A stretch of 64,000 nt of DNA from Nocardioides zhouii (GTDB taxonomy: Bacteria; Actinomycetota; Actinomycetes; Propionibacteriales; Nocardioidaceae): positions 47,969 to 111,968 of the forward strand of contig NZ_SDWV01000015.1 in assembly GCF_004137345.1 (NCBI RefSeq), read 5' to 3'. The notes beneath the pieces are model-generated. The model saw only the letters and a program-made list of their open reading frames with translations, had not been told where the DNA came from and made no database searches. The position numbers were made by a program, and so were the translations under genes. Below, one piece after another: positions 47,586 through 56,693 of the stretch (positions are counted from its first letter, which is position 1; the number at the start of each line of letters is the position of its first letter).

Positions 47586-50534
47586 ATGTCGTCCGTGCCG
47601 GCCCTGAGGACCACCGATCTCATCGGACGCGATGCCGAGCTGGAGCAGCTGAGCTCCCAGCTCGGCATTCGTGCGTCCGGGGGTCAACGAGGTGGTCGGC
47701 CCACGGAGCAGGCGGTCCGCGCGATGCTCGTCGCCGGTGACGCCGGGGTCGGCAAGACCCGCGTGCTGATGGCCCTGCGCGACGCCGCGATCGAGGCGGA
47801 GTGGCAGGTCGTGGCCGGGCACTGCCTCGACCTCGCCGACAGCTCGCTGCCCTATCTCCCCTTCTCCGAGATCCTCGGGCGCGTGATGGCCGACGAGCCC
47901 GCGATCGCCGCGCGCGTCCTCGAGCAGCACCCCACGCTCGCCCGCCTCCAGCCGGGCCGCCGGATCCGCAGCAGCGAGACCGCGTCGGGCGACCAGGCCC
48001 TCGACCGCGGCAACGTCTACGACGCGTTCGGCGACCTCCTCGCCGCCGTCGCCGAGCAGGCCCCGGTCCTCGTCGTCGTGGAGGACGCCCACTGGGCCGA
48101 CGAGTCCACCCGCGACATGCTCAGCTATCTCTTCTCCCGCCCGGTCCCGGGCGTCTCGCTCGTCGTGTCCTACCGCTCCGACGACCTCCACCGCCGCCAC
48201 CCGCTGCGCCGCCAGGCGGCCGAGTGGATGCGGCTGCGCGGCGTCGACCGGCTCCAGGTCGAGCCGCTCCACGACGACGACGTACGCCTCCTCGTCCGCG
48301 CGCTGCACCCGGCCACCATGTCCGAGGCGGAGTACGTCTCGATCGTCGACCGCGCCGAGGGCAACCCCTTCTTCATCGAGGAGCTGGTCGGCGCCGCGTG
48401 GTCCGGGCAGGTCCCCGGCGAGCTGGCCGACGTCCTGCTGGTCCACCTTGACCGCCTCGACGAGACCACCCGCACGGTCACCCGCCTGGTCTCCGTCGCC
48501 GGGCGACAGGTCGGCCACGCCCTCCTGGCCGCCGTCTCCGACCTCGGCTCGGCCGAGCTCGAGGCCGCGCTCCGCAACGCCGTCGAGGCCCACGTGCTCG
48601 TGGCCTCGCGGGGCGGGACGTACGCCTTCCGGCACGCGCTGCTCGGGGAGGCGGTCTACGACGACCTGCTGCCCGGCGAGCGGATCCGCCTCCACGCCGC
48701 CTTCGCGTCGGCGCTGGGCGAGGGTCGCGCCGTCGGCACCGCGGCCGAGCTCGCCCAGCACGCCCGCCGCGCGGACGACCGGCCCGTCGCCATCCGCGCC
48801 TCGATCGAGGCGGGCGAGGAGGCGCTGGCCGTCGGTGGCCCGTCCGAGGCCGCCACCCACTTCCTCGACGCCCTCGAGCTGATCGACACCTCGCGCACGC
48901 CCGTGCCCGACGTCGACGCCCATGCGCTGGCGCGCCGATGTGCCGAGGCACTGGTCGCGGCGGGACGCGTGCCCAAGGCGGTGAAGGTGCTCCGCGCGCG
49001 ACTGGCGACCCTGCCGCTCGACGGGTCCGCCCTCGACCGCGGCCAGCTGCTGACCGCCCTTGCCTCGGCACTGATGCTCACCGACACGACGGACTCCCCG
49101 CACGAGGCGGCGGCCGAGGCCGTCGCCCTGCTGCGCGACGGGCCGCCCAAGCTGCTGGCCCGCGCACTCTTCGTGCACGCGGAGAGCCTCGGCAACTGGC
49201 ACGCCGATGAGGCGCGCGCGGCCGCGCTGGAGGCCCTCGACCTCGCCGAGCGCAACGACCTCACCAGCCTCGCTGTCGAGCTGCACACCACGCTGGCCGG
49301 CCTCGACCCCGATGCGGGCGACGACGCCGGTGCCGGCTGGCGGGCGGCGGCCGAGCGCGCGCGGGCGGCCGGTCTCATCGAGCCCGAGCTCCGCGCCCTC
49401 TACTTCCTCGGCCGTCTCCACCACGACCGCGGCGACCTCGACGCCGGCGTCGCGGTCTACCGCGAGGTGATCGAGCGCAGCGAGATCGGCGGGCTGACCT
49501 GGTCGCCCTATCCCGCCGAGTCCCGGCTGCTTCTCGCGGTCGCGCTGACCCACCAGGGGCGGCTCGACGAGGCGTGGCAGCTCCTCGACGTCACCGGTCA
49601 GGACCCGCCGATGGTCTACGAGTGGCTCTACTTCGCCCACCAGATGCTGGTCATCATCGGCATCCGCGGAGACACCCACAGCAAGGGTCTCGAGCGGCTC
49701 CGCGAGCACTGGGGCGCCGACGGCCTCACCGCGATCTCCGCCGGCAGCGCCGAACTGATGCGCGCCGCCGCGGCCGCCGACCCGGAGGCCGCGCTCGCGG
49801 CGTACGACGACGTGCTGGCCAGCGTCGTACCCCTGTGGCACGAGTGGTTCCAGGCCCGGCTCCGGCTGGCCACCCTCGTCGTCGGTGCCTTCGCCGGCGC
49901 CGCGGCGCACCAGTCCGCCGAGGAGCGCGACGTCGCGGCCGCGAGCGTCGAACGGCTCGTGGGCGACGGCGGACGGGTGATGGACTTCTACGCCCGCTAC
50001 GAGGCGAGCCGCGGTCCGGAGTACGTCATGTGGACCGCCCGCCGCACCGCCGAGCACCTCCGGTGGCGCTGGCTCGCGCAGGACGACCCGCCGTCCAGCG
50101 ACGAGCTCGTGGGCGCCTGGCGCGCCGCCGAGGAGACCGCCGTCGCCTACGGCAGCGTGCCCGAGATCGCCCAGGTCCGGGTGCGGCTGGCCGGTGTCCT
50201 GCGGGCGACCGGCGACGCGGCCGGAGCACGCGAGGCGGCCGACCTCGCCCGCGAGGTCGCGCACGCGATCGGCGCCAAGCCGCTGCTGGCCGAGCTGACC
50301 GCCCAGGGCTCGGCGCCTGCCCCGGTGACGGCGACGGGCGGCGTGAGCCTGACCCCGCGCGAGTCCGAGATCCTCGCCCTCGTCGCCGAGGGGCGCAGCA
50401 ACGGCGAGATCGGCAAGCAGCTCTTCATCAGCACCAAGACGGTGTCGGTCCACGTCTCCAACATCCTCGCCAAGCTCGACGCCGCCTCGCGCACCGAGGC
50501 GGCCGCGGTGGCCCGCCGCCGCGGCCTGATCTGA
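47586..50534 (+). CDS. LAL-type LuxR-family transcriptional regulator
   Basis: 982 residues: a large ATP-binding LuxR regulator. An AAA/NACHT-like ATPase lies at about 10-330 with Walker A GDAGVGKTR (~48-56) and Walker B VLVVVEDAHWADE (~160-172). A TPR-like helical region spans ~380-900, and a C-terminal helix-turn-helix reads LTPRESEILALVAEGRSNGE then TKTVSVHVSNILAKL (~920-975). Such proteins sense ligands or proteins through the repeats and activate operons, often for sugar use or secondary metabolism. No obvious target adjoins it apart from the microprotein and the PASTA lipoprotein. Confidence 0.9.
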   Translation: MSSVPALRTTDLIGRDAELEQLSSQLGIRASGGQRGGRPTEQAVRAMLVAGDAGVGKTRVLMALRDAAIEAEWQVVAGHCLDLADSSLPYLPFSEILGRVMADEPAIAARVLEQHPTLARLQPGRRIRSSETASGDQALDRGNVYDAFGDLLAAVAEQAPVLVVVEDAHWADESTRDMLSYLFSRPVPGVSLVVSYRSDDLHRRHPLRRQAAEWMRLRGVDRLQVEPLHDDDVRLLVRALHPATMSEAEYVSIVDRAEGNPFFIEELVGAAWSGQVPGELADVLLVHLDRLDETTRTVTRLVSVAGRQVGHALLAAVSDLGSAELEAALRNAVEAHVLVASRGGTYAFRHALLGEAVYDDLLPGERIRLHAAFASALGEGRAVGTAAELAQHARRADDRPVAIRASIEAGEEALAVGGPSEAATHFLDALELIDTSRTPVPDVDAHALARRCAEALVAAGRVPKAVKVLRARLATLPLDGSALDRGQLLTALASALMLTDTTDSPHEAAAEAVALLRDGPPKLLARALFVHAESLGNWHADEARAAALEALDLAERNDLTSLAVELHTTLAGLDPDAGDDAGAGWRAAAERARAAGLIEPELRALYFLGRLHHDRGDLDAGVAVYREVIERSEIGGLTWSPYPAESRLLLAVALTHQGRLDEAWQLLDVTGQDPPMVYEWLYFAHQMLVIIGIRGDTHSKGLERLREHWGADGLTAISAGSAELMRAAAAADPEAALAAYDDVLASVVPLWHEWFQARLRLATLVVGAFAGAAAHQSAEERDVAAASVERLVGDGGRVMDFYARYEASRGPEYVMWTARRTAEHLRWRWLAQDDPPSSDELVGAWRAAEETAVAYGSVPEIAQVRVRLAGVLRATGDAAGAREAADLAREVAHAIGAKPLLAELTAQGSAPAPVTATGGVSLTPRESEILALVAEGRSNGEIGKQLFISTKTVSVHVSNILAKLDAASRTEAAAVARRRGLI

Positions 50535-50571
50535 GGGGCAACTGATCGGCAACCTCGCGCGTCCCACTGCC

Positions 50572-51345
50572 GTGAAGCTCGTCGTGGTCGCCGTGGTGCT
50601 CCTGCTGGCCGGGTGCAGCTCGACGCCGTCCTCGGGGCCGAGCGAGCCGACCTCCCAGCCCACGTCCGCGCAACCCACCGCCGATGACACGGCGGTCGAC
50701 GACCACCCGGGGCGTCCGCACCAGGTCGGGGTCCTCGTCGGGTCCAGCCTGCGCGACGTACGCCGGGCGCTGCGTGGTGAGGGGCTGACGATCGACGTAC
50801 GCCGTCGCGCCCGGTGCGCCCCCGGAGTCGTCCTCGAGCAGAGCCCCGTGCCGGGCACGAAGGTGGAGCGCGGCGCGACCCTCCACCTCGTGGTGTCCGA
50901 GGCTCCGGCCGCGGCGACCTGCATCGTCCCGCCGGGGGCGGCCGCCGTACGTGCCCTGCGTGACTGGGCGCTCGGCGACGGGCCGCCGCCGGCCTTCGCC
51001 GACCGCGTACGACTCCTGGTCGCCAACATCCCCGCCCGCACGCTGTCGGACGACGAGGCCGCCGACCGGACCAGCTGGAACCTGCCGATCGGCTACGCCG
51101 AGCGCCGCGACGTACGCATCCTCGAGGCGCTCGCCGAGGCCCCGATGCGGGAGACCGGCGTCCCGCACTACTTCTGTCCCCAGCGCGGACAGGCCCTGCC
51201 GGCCGACCTGCTCCGCCGGCTGCCGTGGTCGTCGACCCTGGTGACCCGGAGCCCGCGGGCCTGCCTGGAGGTCGTCGCGGTCCAGGTGTGGGCCGGAGCG
51301 GGCGGCCGGATCACCGACGTCAACATCCTGCTGGGCACTCCCTGA
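50572..51345 (+). CDS. PASTA-domain lipoprotein
   Basis: 257 residues from GTG 50572. A short lipoprotein signal (VVVAVVLLLAGC; lipidated Cys ~15) is followed by a Ser/Thr/Pro-rich spacer. One PASTA-like domain lies at about 48-108 (VGVLVGSSLRDVRRALRGEG, then VVLEQSPVPGTKVERGATLH). The ~150 C-terminal residues are unrecognised, with paired Cys that could form a disulfide. PASTA domains bind peptidoglycan or muropeptides, so a wall-associated sensor role is possible. Confidence 0.75.
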   Translation: MKLVVVAVVLLLAGCSSTPSSGPSEPTSQPTSAQPTADDTAVDDHPGRPHQVGVLVGSSLRDVRRALRGEGLTIDVRRRARCAPGVVLEQSPVPGTKVERGATLHLVVSEAPAAATCIVPPGAAAVRALRDWALGDGPPPAFADRVRLLVANIPARTLSDDEAADRTSWNLPIGYAERRDVRILEALAEAPMRETGVPHYFCPQRGQALPADLLRRLPWSSTLVTRSPRACLEVVAVQVWAGAGGRITDVNILLGTP

Positions 51346-51368
51346 CACCCGTCCGACAGACTGGTGCG

Positions 51369-52124
51369 GTGCCTGACTTCCGCTGCTCCTTCGCGAGCGT
51401 CGAGGACGCCGAGCCGAGCATCGGCACCGCACCGACCGACACCGAGATCCTGCTCGTCGAGTGCCCGGGACCGTGGGGCCGCGAGGCCCTCACCGACAAC
51501 CGCCTGCCCGACGCCGTCCGAGACCACCTCGGCAGCCTGGACCTCAAGGTCTTCCTGCTGCGGAGGTACGACGGCAGCGCCGGCCCGGGCACGCGCGTCT
51601 TCCTCGCCAGCGCCACCGAGGAGGGGTACGACGTCCGGGGCACGGTGCTCGACCGGCCCGACGACCTCCTCGGCCTCGACCTCGCGAGCCTGCCGGCGTA
51701 CGACGGTCCGCTCTGGCTGGTCTGCACCAACGGCAAGCGCGACCGCTGCTGCGCCGAGCTCGGCCGCCCGATCGCCGGGCTGCTCAGCCAGGAGTGGCCC
51801 GAGGGGACCTGGGAGACGACGCACCTCGGCGGACACCGGTTCTCCGGGACGCTGCTCGCCCTGCCCAGCGGGCTGACGCTCGGCCGCCTCGACACCGCCA
51901 CGGCGCTTGCCGCGTGCGAGGCGGTTGACCGCGGTGAGGTGCCGCTGGAGTTCGTCCGTGGCCGTGCCGGCCGCTCGCCCGTCGACCAGGCGCGCGAGCT
52001 CCACGTGCTCGGCGGGGGCGACCCGTCCGACCAGGTCACGGCCGTGCCCGGTCCGCCCCGCCGCCAGTCGTGCGGCGACGACAAGGTCAAGGGGACGACG
52101 CGCTTCGAGGTCCGTCGCAGCTGA
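51369..52124 (+). CDS. Sucrase/ferredoxin-like (Suc_Fer) protein, copy 1
   Basis: 251 residues from GTG 51369. The Cys-rich segment VCTNGKRDRCCAELGRP (about 121-137) and HLGGHRFSGTLLALPSG mark the sucrase/ferredoxin-like thioredoxin-fold family, which may carry a 2Fe-2S centre. CPGPWGREAL near residue 37 is also conserved. The reaction is unproven, and the historical sucrase name does not establish activity. A second member lies at 60213-61115. It is followed by a strong hairpin. Confidence 0.85.
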   Translation: MPDFRCSFASVEDAEPSIGTAPTDTEILLVECPGPWGREALTDNRLPDAVRDHLGSLDLKVFLLRRYDGSAGPGTRVFLASATEEGYDVRGTVLDRPDDLLGLDLASLPAYDGPLWLVCTNGKRDRCCAELGRPIAGLLSQEWPEGTWETTHLGGHRFSGTLLALPSGLTLGRLDTATALAACEAVDRGEVPLEFVRGRAGRSPVDQARELHVLGGGDPSDQVTAVPGPPRRQSCGDDKVKGTTRFEVRRS

Positions 52125-52152
52125 GCTCGACCCCGATGGTGATCGGTGTGCC

Positions 52153-52193
52153 GGCGTCGGGCGGGTGCTAGGAGGCGGACCCCGCCCGACGCC
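52153..52193. terminator. Bidirectional terminator hairpin
   Basis: GGCGTCGGGCGGG (52153-52165) and CCCGCCCGACGCC (52181-52193) form a perfect 13-bp stem with a 15-base loop, between the convergent Suc_Fer gene and the sugar ABC operon. Confidence 0.8.
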
Positions 52194-52208
52194 AGATCGT
52201 GGGGCCCC

Positions 52209-53072
52209 CTAGCCCTTCTCCGCCCCTGCCGTACCTCCACGCACGAGGTACTTCTGGAAGAAGAGGAAGACGAGGGCGACCGGGATGGTCATCAGCAGCG
52301 CCGCGGCCATCGAGATCGGGTACTGCTTGCCCGACCCGAGCTGGCCGCTGGTCAGCGTGCCGACACCCTTGGTCAGCGTGAAGAGGTCGGGGTCCTGGCT
52401 GGCGACGAGGAAGTGCGGCAGCTCGTTCCACGACCCCTGGAACGACAGGATCGTGAGGAGGATGAGCGCCGGCCGCGCCATCGGGAGCACGACGGACCAG
52501 AAGATCCGGAAGGTGCTGGCGCCGTCGATGCGCGCCGCCTCCTCGACGGACTCCGGAATGGTCTCGAAGAACTGCTTCATGATGAAGACGCCCGCGGCGT
52601 CGACCAGCAGCGGCAGCACCAGGGCCGGCCAGTGGTTGTAGATGCCGAGGTAGTTGAGCACGAGGAACTTCGGGATCAGCAGGATGACACCCGGCACCGC
52701 CATCACGGCCAGGAGCGCGGTGAAGACCGCCCCGCGCCCGCGGAACTTGATCCGCGCCAGGGCGTACCCGGCGAGCGAGCACAGGAACACCCGGCCCGCC
52801 GTCACCAGCACGGTGACGATCACCGAGTTGCGGAACCAGAGCGGGAAGTCCTTCTCGGCGAGCTCGTTGTAGGCACCCGTGGAGAACGGGTCGGGGACGA
52901 GGGACAGCGGGTTCGCGACCGCGTCGGTGTTCGTCTTGACCGACGTCGTGACCTGCACCAGGAACGGGTAGAGGTAGACGAACGCGAAGAAGAGCAGCAC
53001 GGCGTACGCGAGGAACAACCACAGGGCGGTCCGGTTGCGGACCATCGGCTTGGCGTGCGTGGACGAGCTCAT
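52209..53072 (-). CDS. Sugar ABC permease, MalG-like
   Basis: 287 residues with six membrane spans of the CUT1 carbohydrate family. The EAA loop EEAARIDGASTFRIFWSVVLP (about 185-205) contacts the ATPase. It is the last gene of the LacI-binding protein-permease-permease operon and overlaps the previous permease gene by four bases. No ATPase gene accompanies it, so it must borrow one, as CUT1 systems in actinobacteria often do with MsiK-like subunits. Confidence 0.92.
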   Translation of the reverse strand: MSSSTHAKPMVRNRTALWLFLAYAVLLFFAFVYLYPFLVQVTTSVKTNTDAVANPLSLVPDPFSTGAYNELAEKDFPLWFRNSVIVTVLVTAGRVFLCSLAGYALARIKFRGRGAVFTALLAVMAVPGVILLIPKFLVLNYLGIYNHWPALVLPLLVDAAGVFIMKQFFETIPESVEEAARIDGASTFRIFWSVVLPMARPALILLTILSFQGSWNELPHFLVASQDPDLFTLTKGVGTLTSGQLGSGKQYPISMAAALLMTIPVALVFLFFQKYLVRGGTAGAEKG

Positions 53073-54172
53073 GCGGCACCTCCGGCGGTGACGCGGGCCC
53101 GGTCACGCTTCGAACGCTTCTCGGCCCGCTTGGTGGCGATCGCGTCCTTGTCGCGGAACAGGAACCGCTGCAGTGAGGTCATCGCGAAGATGATGAGGAA
53201 CAGCACGAACGCCATGGCCGCGGCGATCCCCCATTTCTGGTTGTCGAAGGCGTAGGAGTACGACAGGTACGCCGGGGTCAGCGTCGACTTGCCCGGCCCG
53301 CCCTGCGTCATGACGTACACCTGGTCGAAGACCTGCCACGTGCCGATCAGGCCGAGCGTGGTCACGAGAAGCATCGTCGGTTTCAGGTGGGGGAGCGTGA
53401 CATTGCGGAACACGCCCCAGCTCCCGGCGCCGTCGATGCGGGCGGCCTCCTCGACCTCGAGGGGGAGGTCCTGGAGGGCGGCGAGGAACATCAGCATGAA
53501 CGTGCCGGCGGTCGTCCAGATGACCAGCATGATGATCACCGACAGCGCGACGCTCGGGCCGGCGAGCCACTGCCACCACGTCAGGCCGAGCACGCCGTTG
53601 TCGGCCAGTGCTCCCGGCGGGTCGGAGGCGTTCCACAGCCCCAGGCCGTCACCGACGAGGTGCAGCAACCCGCGCGAGTCGTTGAACCACGTCGGCCCGT
53701 CGACCCCGATCGCGTCGAGCATCGAGTTGATGACGCCGCCGCCGCTGAAGAGGAACAGGAACACCAGGCTGATGGCCACCGAGCTGACCACCGACGGGAA
53801 GTAGAAGGCGGTCCGGAAGAAGCCGACCGCCCGGAGCATCCGCTGGTTGAGCACCAGGGCGAGGAAGAGCGCGAACGCCGTCTGCAACGGCACCACGAGG
53901 AGCACGTAGAAGAAGTTGTTGCGCAGCGAGGTCATGAAGTCCGACCTCGTCAGCCCGCCCTGCTCACCGACCAGCTCGCGGTAGTTGTCGGCGCCCACGA
54001 ATCCGATGCCGGGCGCGAACGGGCTGCCGCGCCCGTTCCAGTCGGTGAAGGACACCCACAGCGCCATCAGCACGGGCACCACGAGGAAGAGCCCGAGCAC
54101 GACCAGCGTGGGGGAGACGAACGTCCACCCTGCGAGGGCCTGGCCCCGGCGGATGCTCCGGGGCTTGCTCAC
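53069..54172 (-). CDS. Sugar ABC permease, MalF-like
   Basis: 367 residues, longer than its partner because of an extracytoplasmic loop between the second and third spans (about 110-210; SGGGVINSMLDAIGV and a Trp/Asp-rich stretch). The EAA motif EEAARIDGAGSWGVFRNVTLPH lies at about 240. The C-terminus is basic (KRAEKRSKRDRARV). It overlaps both neighbours by four bases. Together with the MalG-like protein it forms the import channel for an oligosaccharide, plausibly a glucan given the debranching enzyme across the divergent promoter. Confidence 0.92.
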   Translation of the reverse strand: MSKPRSIRRGQALAGWTFVSPTLVVLGLFLVVPVLMALWVSFTDWNGRGSPFAPGIGFVGADNYRELVGEQGGLTRSDFMTSLRNNFFYVLLVVPLQTAFALFLALVLNQRMLRAVGFFRTAFYFPSVVSSVAISLVFLFLFSGGGVINSMLDAIGVDGPTWFNDSRGLLHLVGDGLGLWNASDPPGALADNGVLGLTWWQWLAGPSVALSVIIMLVIWTTAGTFMLMFLAALQDLPLEVEEAARIDGAGSWGVFRNVTLPHLKPTMLLVTTLGLIGTWQVFDQVYVMTQGGPGKSTLTPAYLSYSYAFDNQKWGIAAAMAFVLFLIIFAMTSLQRFLFRDKDAIATKRAEKRSKRDRARVTAGGAA

Positions 54173-55425
54173 TGCAGCTCCGCCTCGGCGTTCTTCTGGA
54201 AGGACTCGAGGATGGTGGTGACGTCGGCGCTCTTCAGCTGCTCGAGCTGCGAGTCGAGGTCGGCCACGACCGGGCCGAGACCGGGCAGGTTCACGGGGCC
54301 CTGGCCGTAGTCACCACCGGCGATGAAGGGCGCGTCCTCCGGGAACTGCTCGACGTAGTCGGCCTGGGCGGCCTCACGGCTCGGCATCACACCGAAGGCA
54401 TCGGCGTTGATGAGCTGCTGCTCGGGGGTCGTCATCGCTTCGACGAAGGAAACAGCCGCTTCCTGGTTCTCCGACTCGGCCGCGATGCCCCAGCACTGCG
54501 TGAAGAGCAGCGTGCCCTTGCCGGCCGGACCCTCCGGGAGCTCGGCGACGGTGTAGTCGACGTCGGGGTAGTCGTTCTCCATCGCCCCGCGGATCCAGTT
54601 GCCCTCGATGGTCATCGCGGCCTTCTGGGTGCCGAAGGCCTCGCCGCCCCAGCCGGCGTCGACGTCCGGCGCGAGCACGGCCTCGCCGCCCTCGAGCATG
54701 CCCTGGACGTACTCCAGCGCCTCGGCGTTGGCCGACTCGGTGGCGGTGGCCTCGCCGGACTCGCCGTCCACCCAGAAGCCGCCGTTCTGCACGAGGAACG
54801 CGCCGACGCGGTCGCGACCGATGCCGAGCACGAGTCCGGCCTGGTCAGCGGTGGTCAGCTTCTTCGCGACGGCCTGCAGCTCGTCCCAGGTCGTGGGGAT
54901 GTCGGCGTCGGTCAGGCCGGCCTTCTTCCACGACGCGGTGTTGATCTCGAGGGCCAGCGTCGAGAAGTCCTTGGGGGCGCAGTAGGCCTCGTCGTCGAGG
55001 GTGAACGAGTCGACGAGGTTGGGGTAGAAGTCGTCGGCATCGGCCATCTGGTCGAGGTAGGGGTACAGGTTGCCCGCCTCGGCGTAGTCGCCGAAGACAC
55101 CGGCGTCGACGTAGAACAGGTCCGGCGGGTTGCCGCCGGCGAAGCCCTGGGACAGCTGCTGCGCGAGGTCGTTGGCCACGATGACCTCCACCTCGTTGCC
55201 GCTCTCCTCCGCCCACGCGGCTGCGGCGTCCTCGACGGCCTTGGTCTCGGCGTCGCCGCTGGAGCCGATGAGCACCTCCAGCGTCACCGGGCCGTCACCG
55301 GACGAGGCCGGCTCGTCGGAGCCGTCCTCCTCGAAGCCGCCGCCTCCGCACGCGGCGAGGGCGAGCGAGGACCCGAGGGCCAGGGCGACGAGGGACGCGC
55401 GACGGCGTCGGGACGTGGGCAACAT
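54169..55425 (-). CDS. Sugar ABC substrate-binding lipoprotein
   Basis: 418 residues with a twin-Arg-like basic start (SRRRRAS), a hydrophobic stretch and lipobox LAAC (Cys ~26). An acidic Ser/Asp linker precedes the CUT1 family-1 solute-binding fold: a first lobe with VTLEVLIGSSGDAETKAVED, and a central GWGGEAFGTQKAAMTIEGNW motif typical of sugar binders. AAGGAGT precedes ATG 55425. It lies 41 bases behind the LacI gene, so it is co-transcribed and under the twin operator at 56566-56595. Confidence 0.93.
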   Translation of the reverse strand: MLPTSRRRRASLVALALGSSLALAACGGGGFEEDGSDEPASSGDGPVTLEVLIGSSGDAETKAVEDAAAAWAEESGNEVEVIVANDLAQQLSQGFAGGNPPDLFYVDAGVFGDYAEAGNLYPYLDQMADADDFYPNLVDSFTLDDEAYCAPKDFSTLALEINTASWKKAGLTDADIPTTWDELQAVAKKLTTADQAGLVLGIGRDRVGAFLVQNGGFWVDGESGEATATESANAEALEYVQGMLEGGEAVLAPDVDAGWGGEAFGTQKAAMTIEGNWIRGAMENDYPDVDYTVAELPEGPAGKGTLLFTQCWGIAAESENQEAAVSFVEAMTTPEQQLINADAFGVMPSREAAQADYVEQFPEDAPFIAGGDYGQGPVNLPGLGPVVADLDSQLEQLKSADVTTILESFQKNAEAELQ

Positions 55426-55466
55426 GGTGACTCCTTGTGTGGTGGCGGGGAACGGGGGCGGGTACG

Positions 55467-56480
55467 TCAGCTGGGGAGGCGGAGCACGGGCGGGACCAGC
55501 AGCCCGCGGGCGGGCCGGTCGGGCGTCTCGAAGCGGCCGGTCAGCAGGTCGATGCAGAGGTGGGCGACCTGGTCGATCGGCTGGGCGACTGAGGCCAGGC
55601 CGAGGGCAGCCGCGACGGGGGTGGCGTCGAAGCCGACGACGGTCACGGGTGCGCCTGCGCCGGCAGCGGCCAGGGCGGCGCGGTGCGCGCCGAGGGCGAG
55701 GGTGTCGCTCGCGCAGACGATGGCGTCCGGTGCGTCGGGCCGGCCGAGCAGCTCGGCCACCGCGGCCTGGGCGGCGGCGGCGTCGTTGAGGCTGTGCGCC
55801 TCGACAGGGGCGCCGAGGGCTGCGTGGCCGACGACCTCGAGCCAGCCGCGACGCCGGTCGCTCCCGGTGCTGGGCTCCGCGCCGTCACCGGGCCAGCCGA
55901 GGTAGGCGATGGACCGGCGGCCGGAGTCGAGGAGGTGGCGTACGGCGAGCGACGTGCCGACCGCGCCGTCGACGTCCACCCAGTCGTGCGGCGCATCGTC
56001 GTGGCCCCAGGGCCGGCCGAAGGCGCAGAACGTCGTGCCGTTGTCGCGCAGGTGGGCGGGGCGCTCGTCGTCCGCGCTGGTCGCGGTGAGCACCACGGCG
56101 TCCGCGGCGCCGGTGTGGACGAGCTCGTCGATGGTGGCGACCTCGGCTGCCTCGTCCTCGGGCTGCGGGTAGAGCAGCACGCGCAGTCCGTTGTGCTGAC
56201 CCGCCTCCGCAAGCCCGTGGTAGAAGGCGTCGAGGACCAGCCCGGAGATGCCGTCCTGCTGCCGCTCGGCGCGTACGGCGATCGCGTGGGCGCGTCGGGT
56301 CGCGAGCTGGCGGGCGGGCAGGGAAGGGCGGTAGCCGCTCTCGCGGATCGCGTCGAGCACCCGGTCGCGGGTGGCGTCGGCGACCCGGGTCGGGTGGCGC
56401 AGCACGTTGGACACCGTCTGCCGCGAGACGCCGGCGCGGGCGGCGACGGAGTCCAGGGTGGCCGGGTCGTTCTGGGCCAT
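55467..56480 (-). CDS. LacI-family repressor of the sugar operon
   Basis: 337 residues: an N-terminal helix-turn-helix with hinge (LDSVAARAGVSRQTVSNVLRH, about 8-28) and a periplasmic-binding-protein-like sugar sensor domain (~60-337; PDAIVCASDTLALGAHRAAL is the usual signature). AAGGAGG precedes ATG 56480. Two perfect TTTGAGCGCTCAAA palindromes lie 86 bases upstream in the divergent gap, and the CGC-centred palindrome is typical of LacI sites. It should repress itself, the transporter and the divergent glucosidase until the sugar binds. Confidence 0.93.
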   Translation of the reverse strand: MAQNDPATLDSVAARAGVSRQTVSNVLRHPTRVADATRDRVLDAIRESGYRPSLPARQLATRRAHAIAVRAERQQDGISGLVLDAFYHGLAEAGQHNGLRVLLYPQPEDEAAEVATIDELVHTGAADAVVLTATSADDERPAHLRDNGTTFCAFGRPWGHDDAPHDWVDVDGAVGTSLAVRHLLDSGRRSIAYLGWPGDGAEPSTGSDRRRGWLEVVGHAALGAPVEAHSLNDAAAAQAAVAELLGRPDAPDAIVCASDTLALGAHRAALAAAGAGAPVTVVGFDATPVAAALGLASVAQPIDQVAHLCIDLLTGRFETPDRPARGLLVPPVLRLPS

Positions 56481-56565
56481 GGGGGTCCTCCTTCGCGGTC
56501 CGGAACGGGTCTGGGGCTGGCTGGGTGGAACGGGTGGCGGGGTCGGGCTGCGGCCCACTAGGGTG

Positions 56566-56595
56566 TTTGAGCGCTCAAATGTTTGAGCGCTCAAA
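56566..56595. promoter_or_regulatory. Twin LacI-type operators
   Basis: Two identical 14-bp palindromes, TTTGAGCGCTCAAA at 56566-56579 and 56582-56595, are two bases apart with centres 16 bp apart. They lie between the divergent LacI/transporter operon and the debranching enzyme gene, so one repressor can shut both. Confidence 0.9.
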
Positions 56596-56693
56596 CCGTA
56601 ACGCACGTCACACTGGGTGTCACCCCCCGAACGGCGGTGACAGATCCCGGGCACCAGATCCTCGACCCGACCGGCGACCAGAAGGACCTCTCG

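Noticed and set aside
47475..51041. A 1188-codon open frame antisense to the LuxR-type regulator
   Set aside because: Low-complexity Arg/Gly/Val/Glu composition without motifs; the plus strand has a complete Walker A, Walker B and HTH protein.
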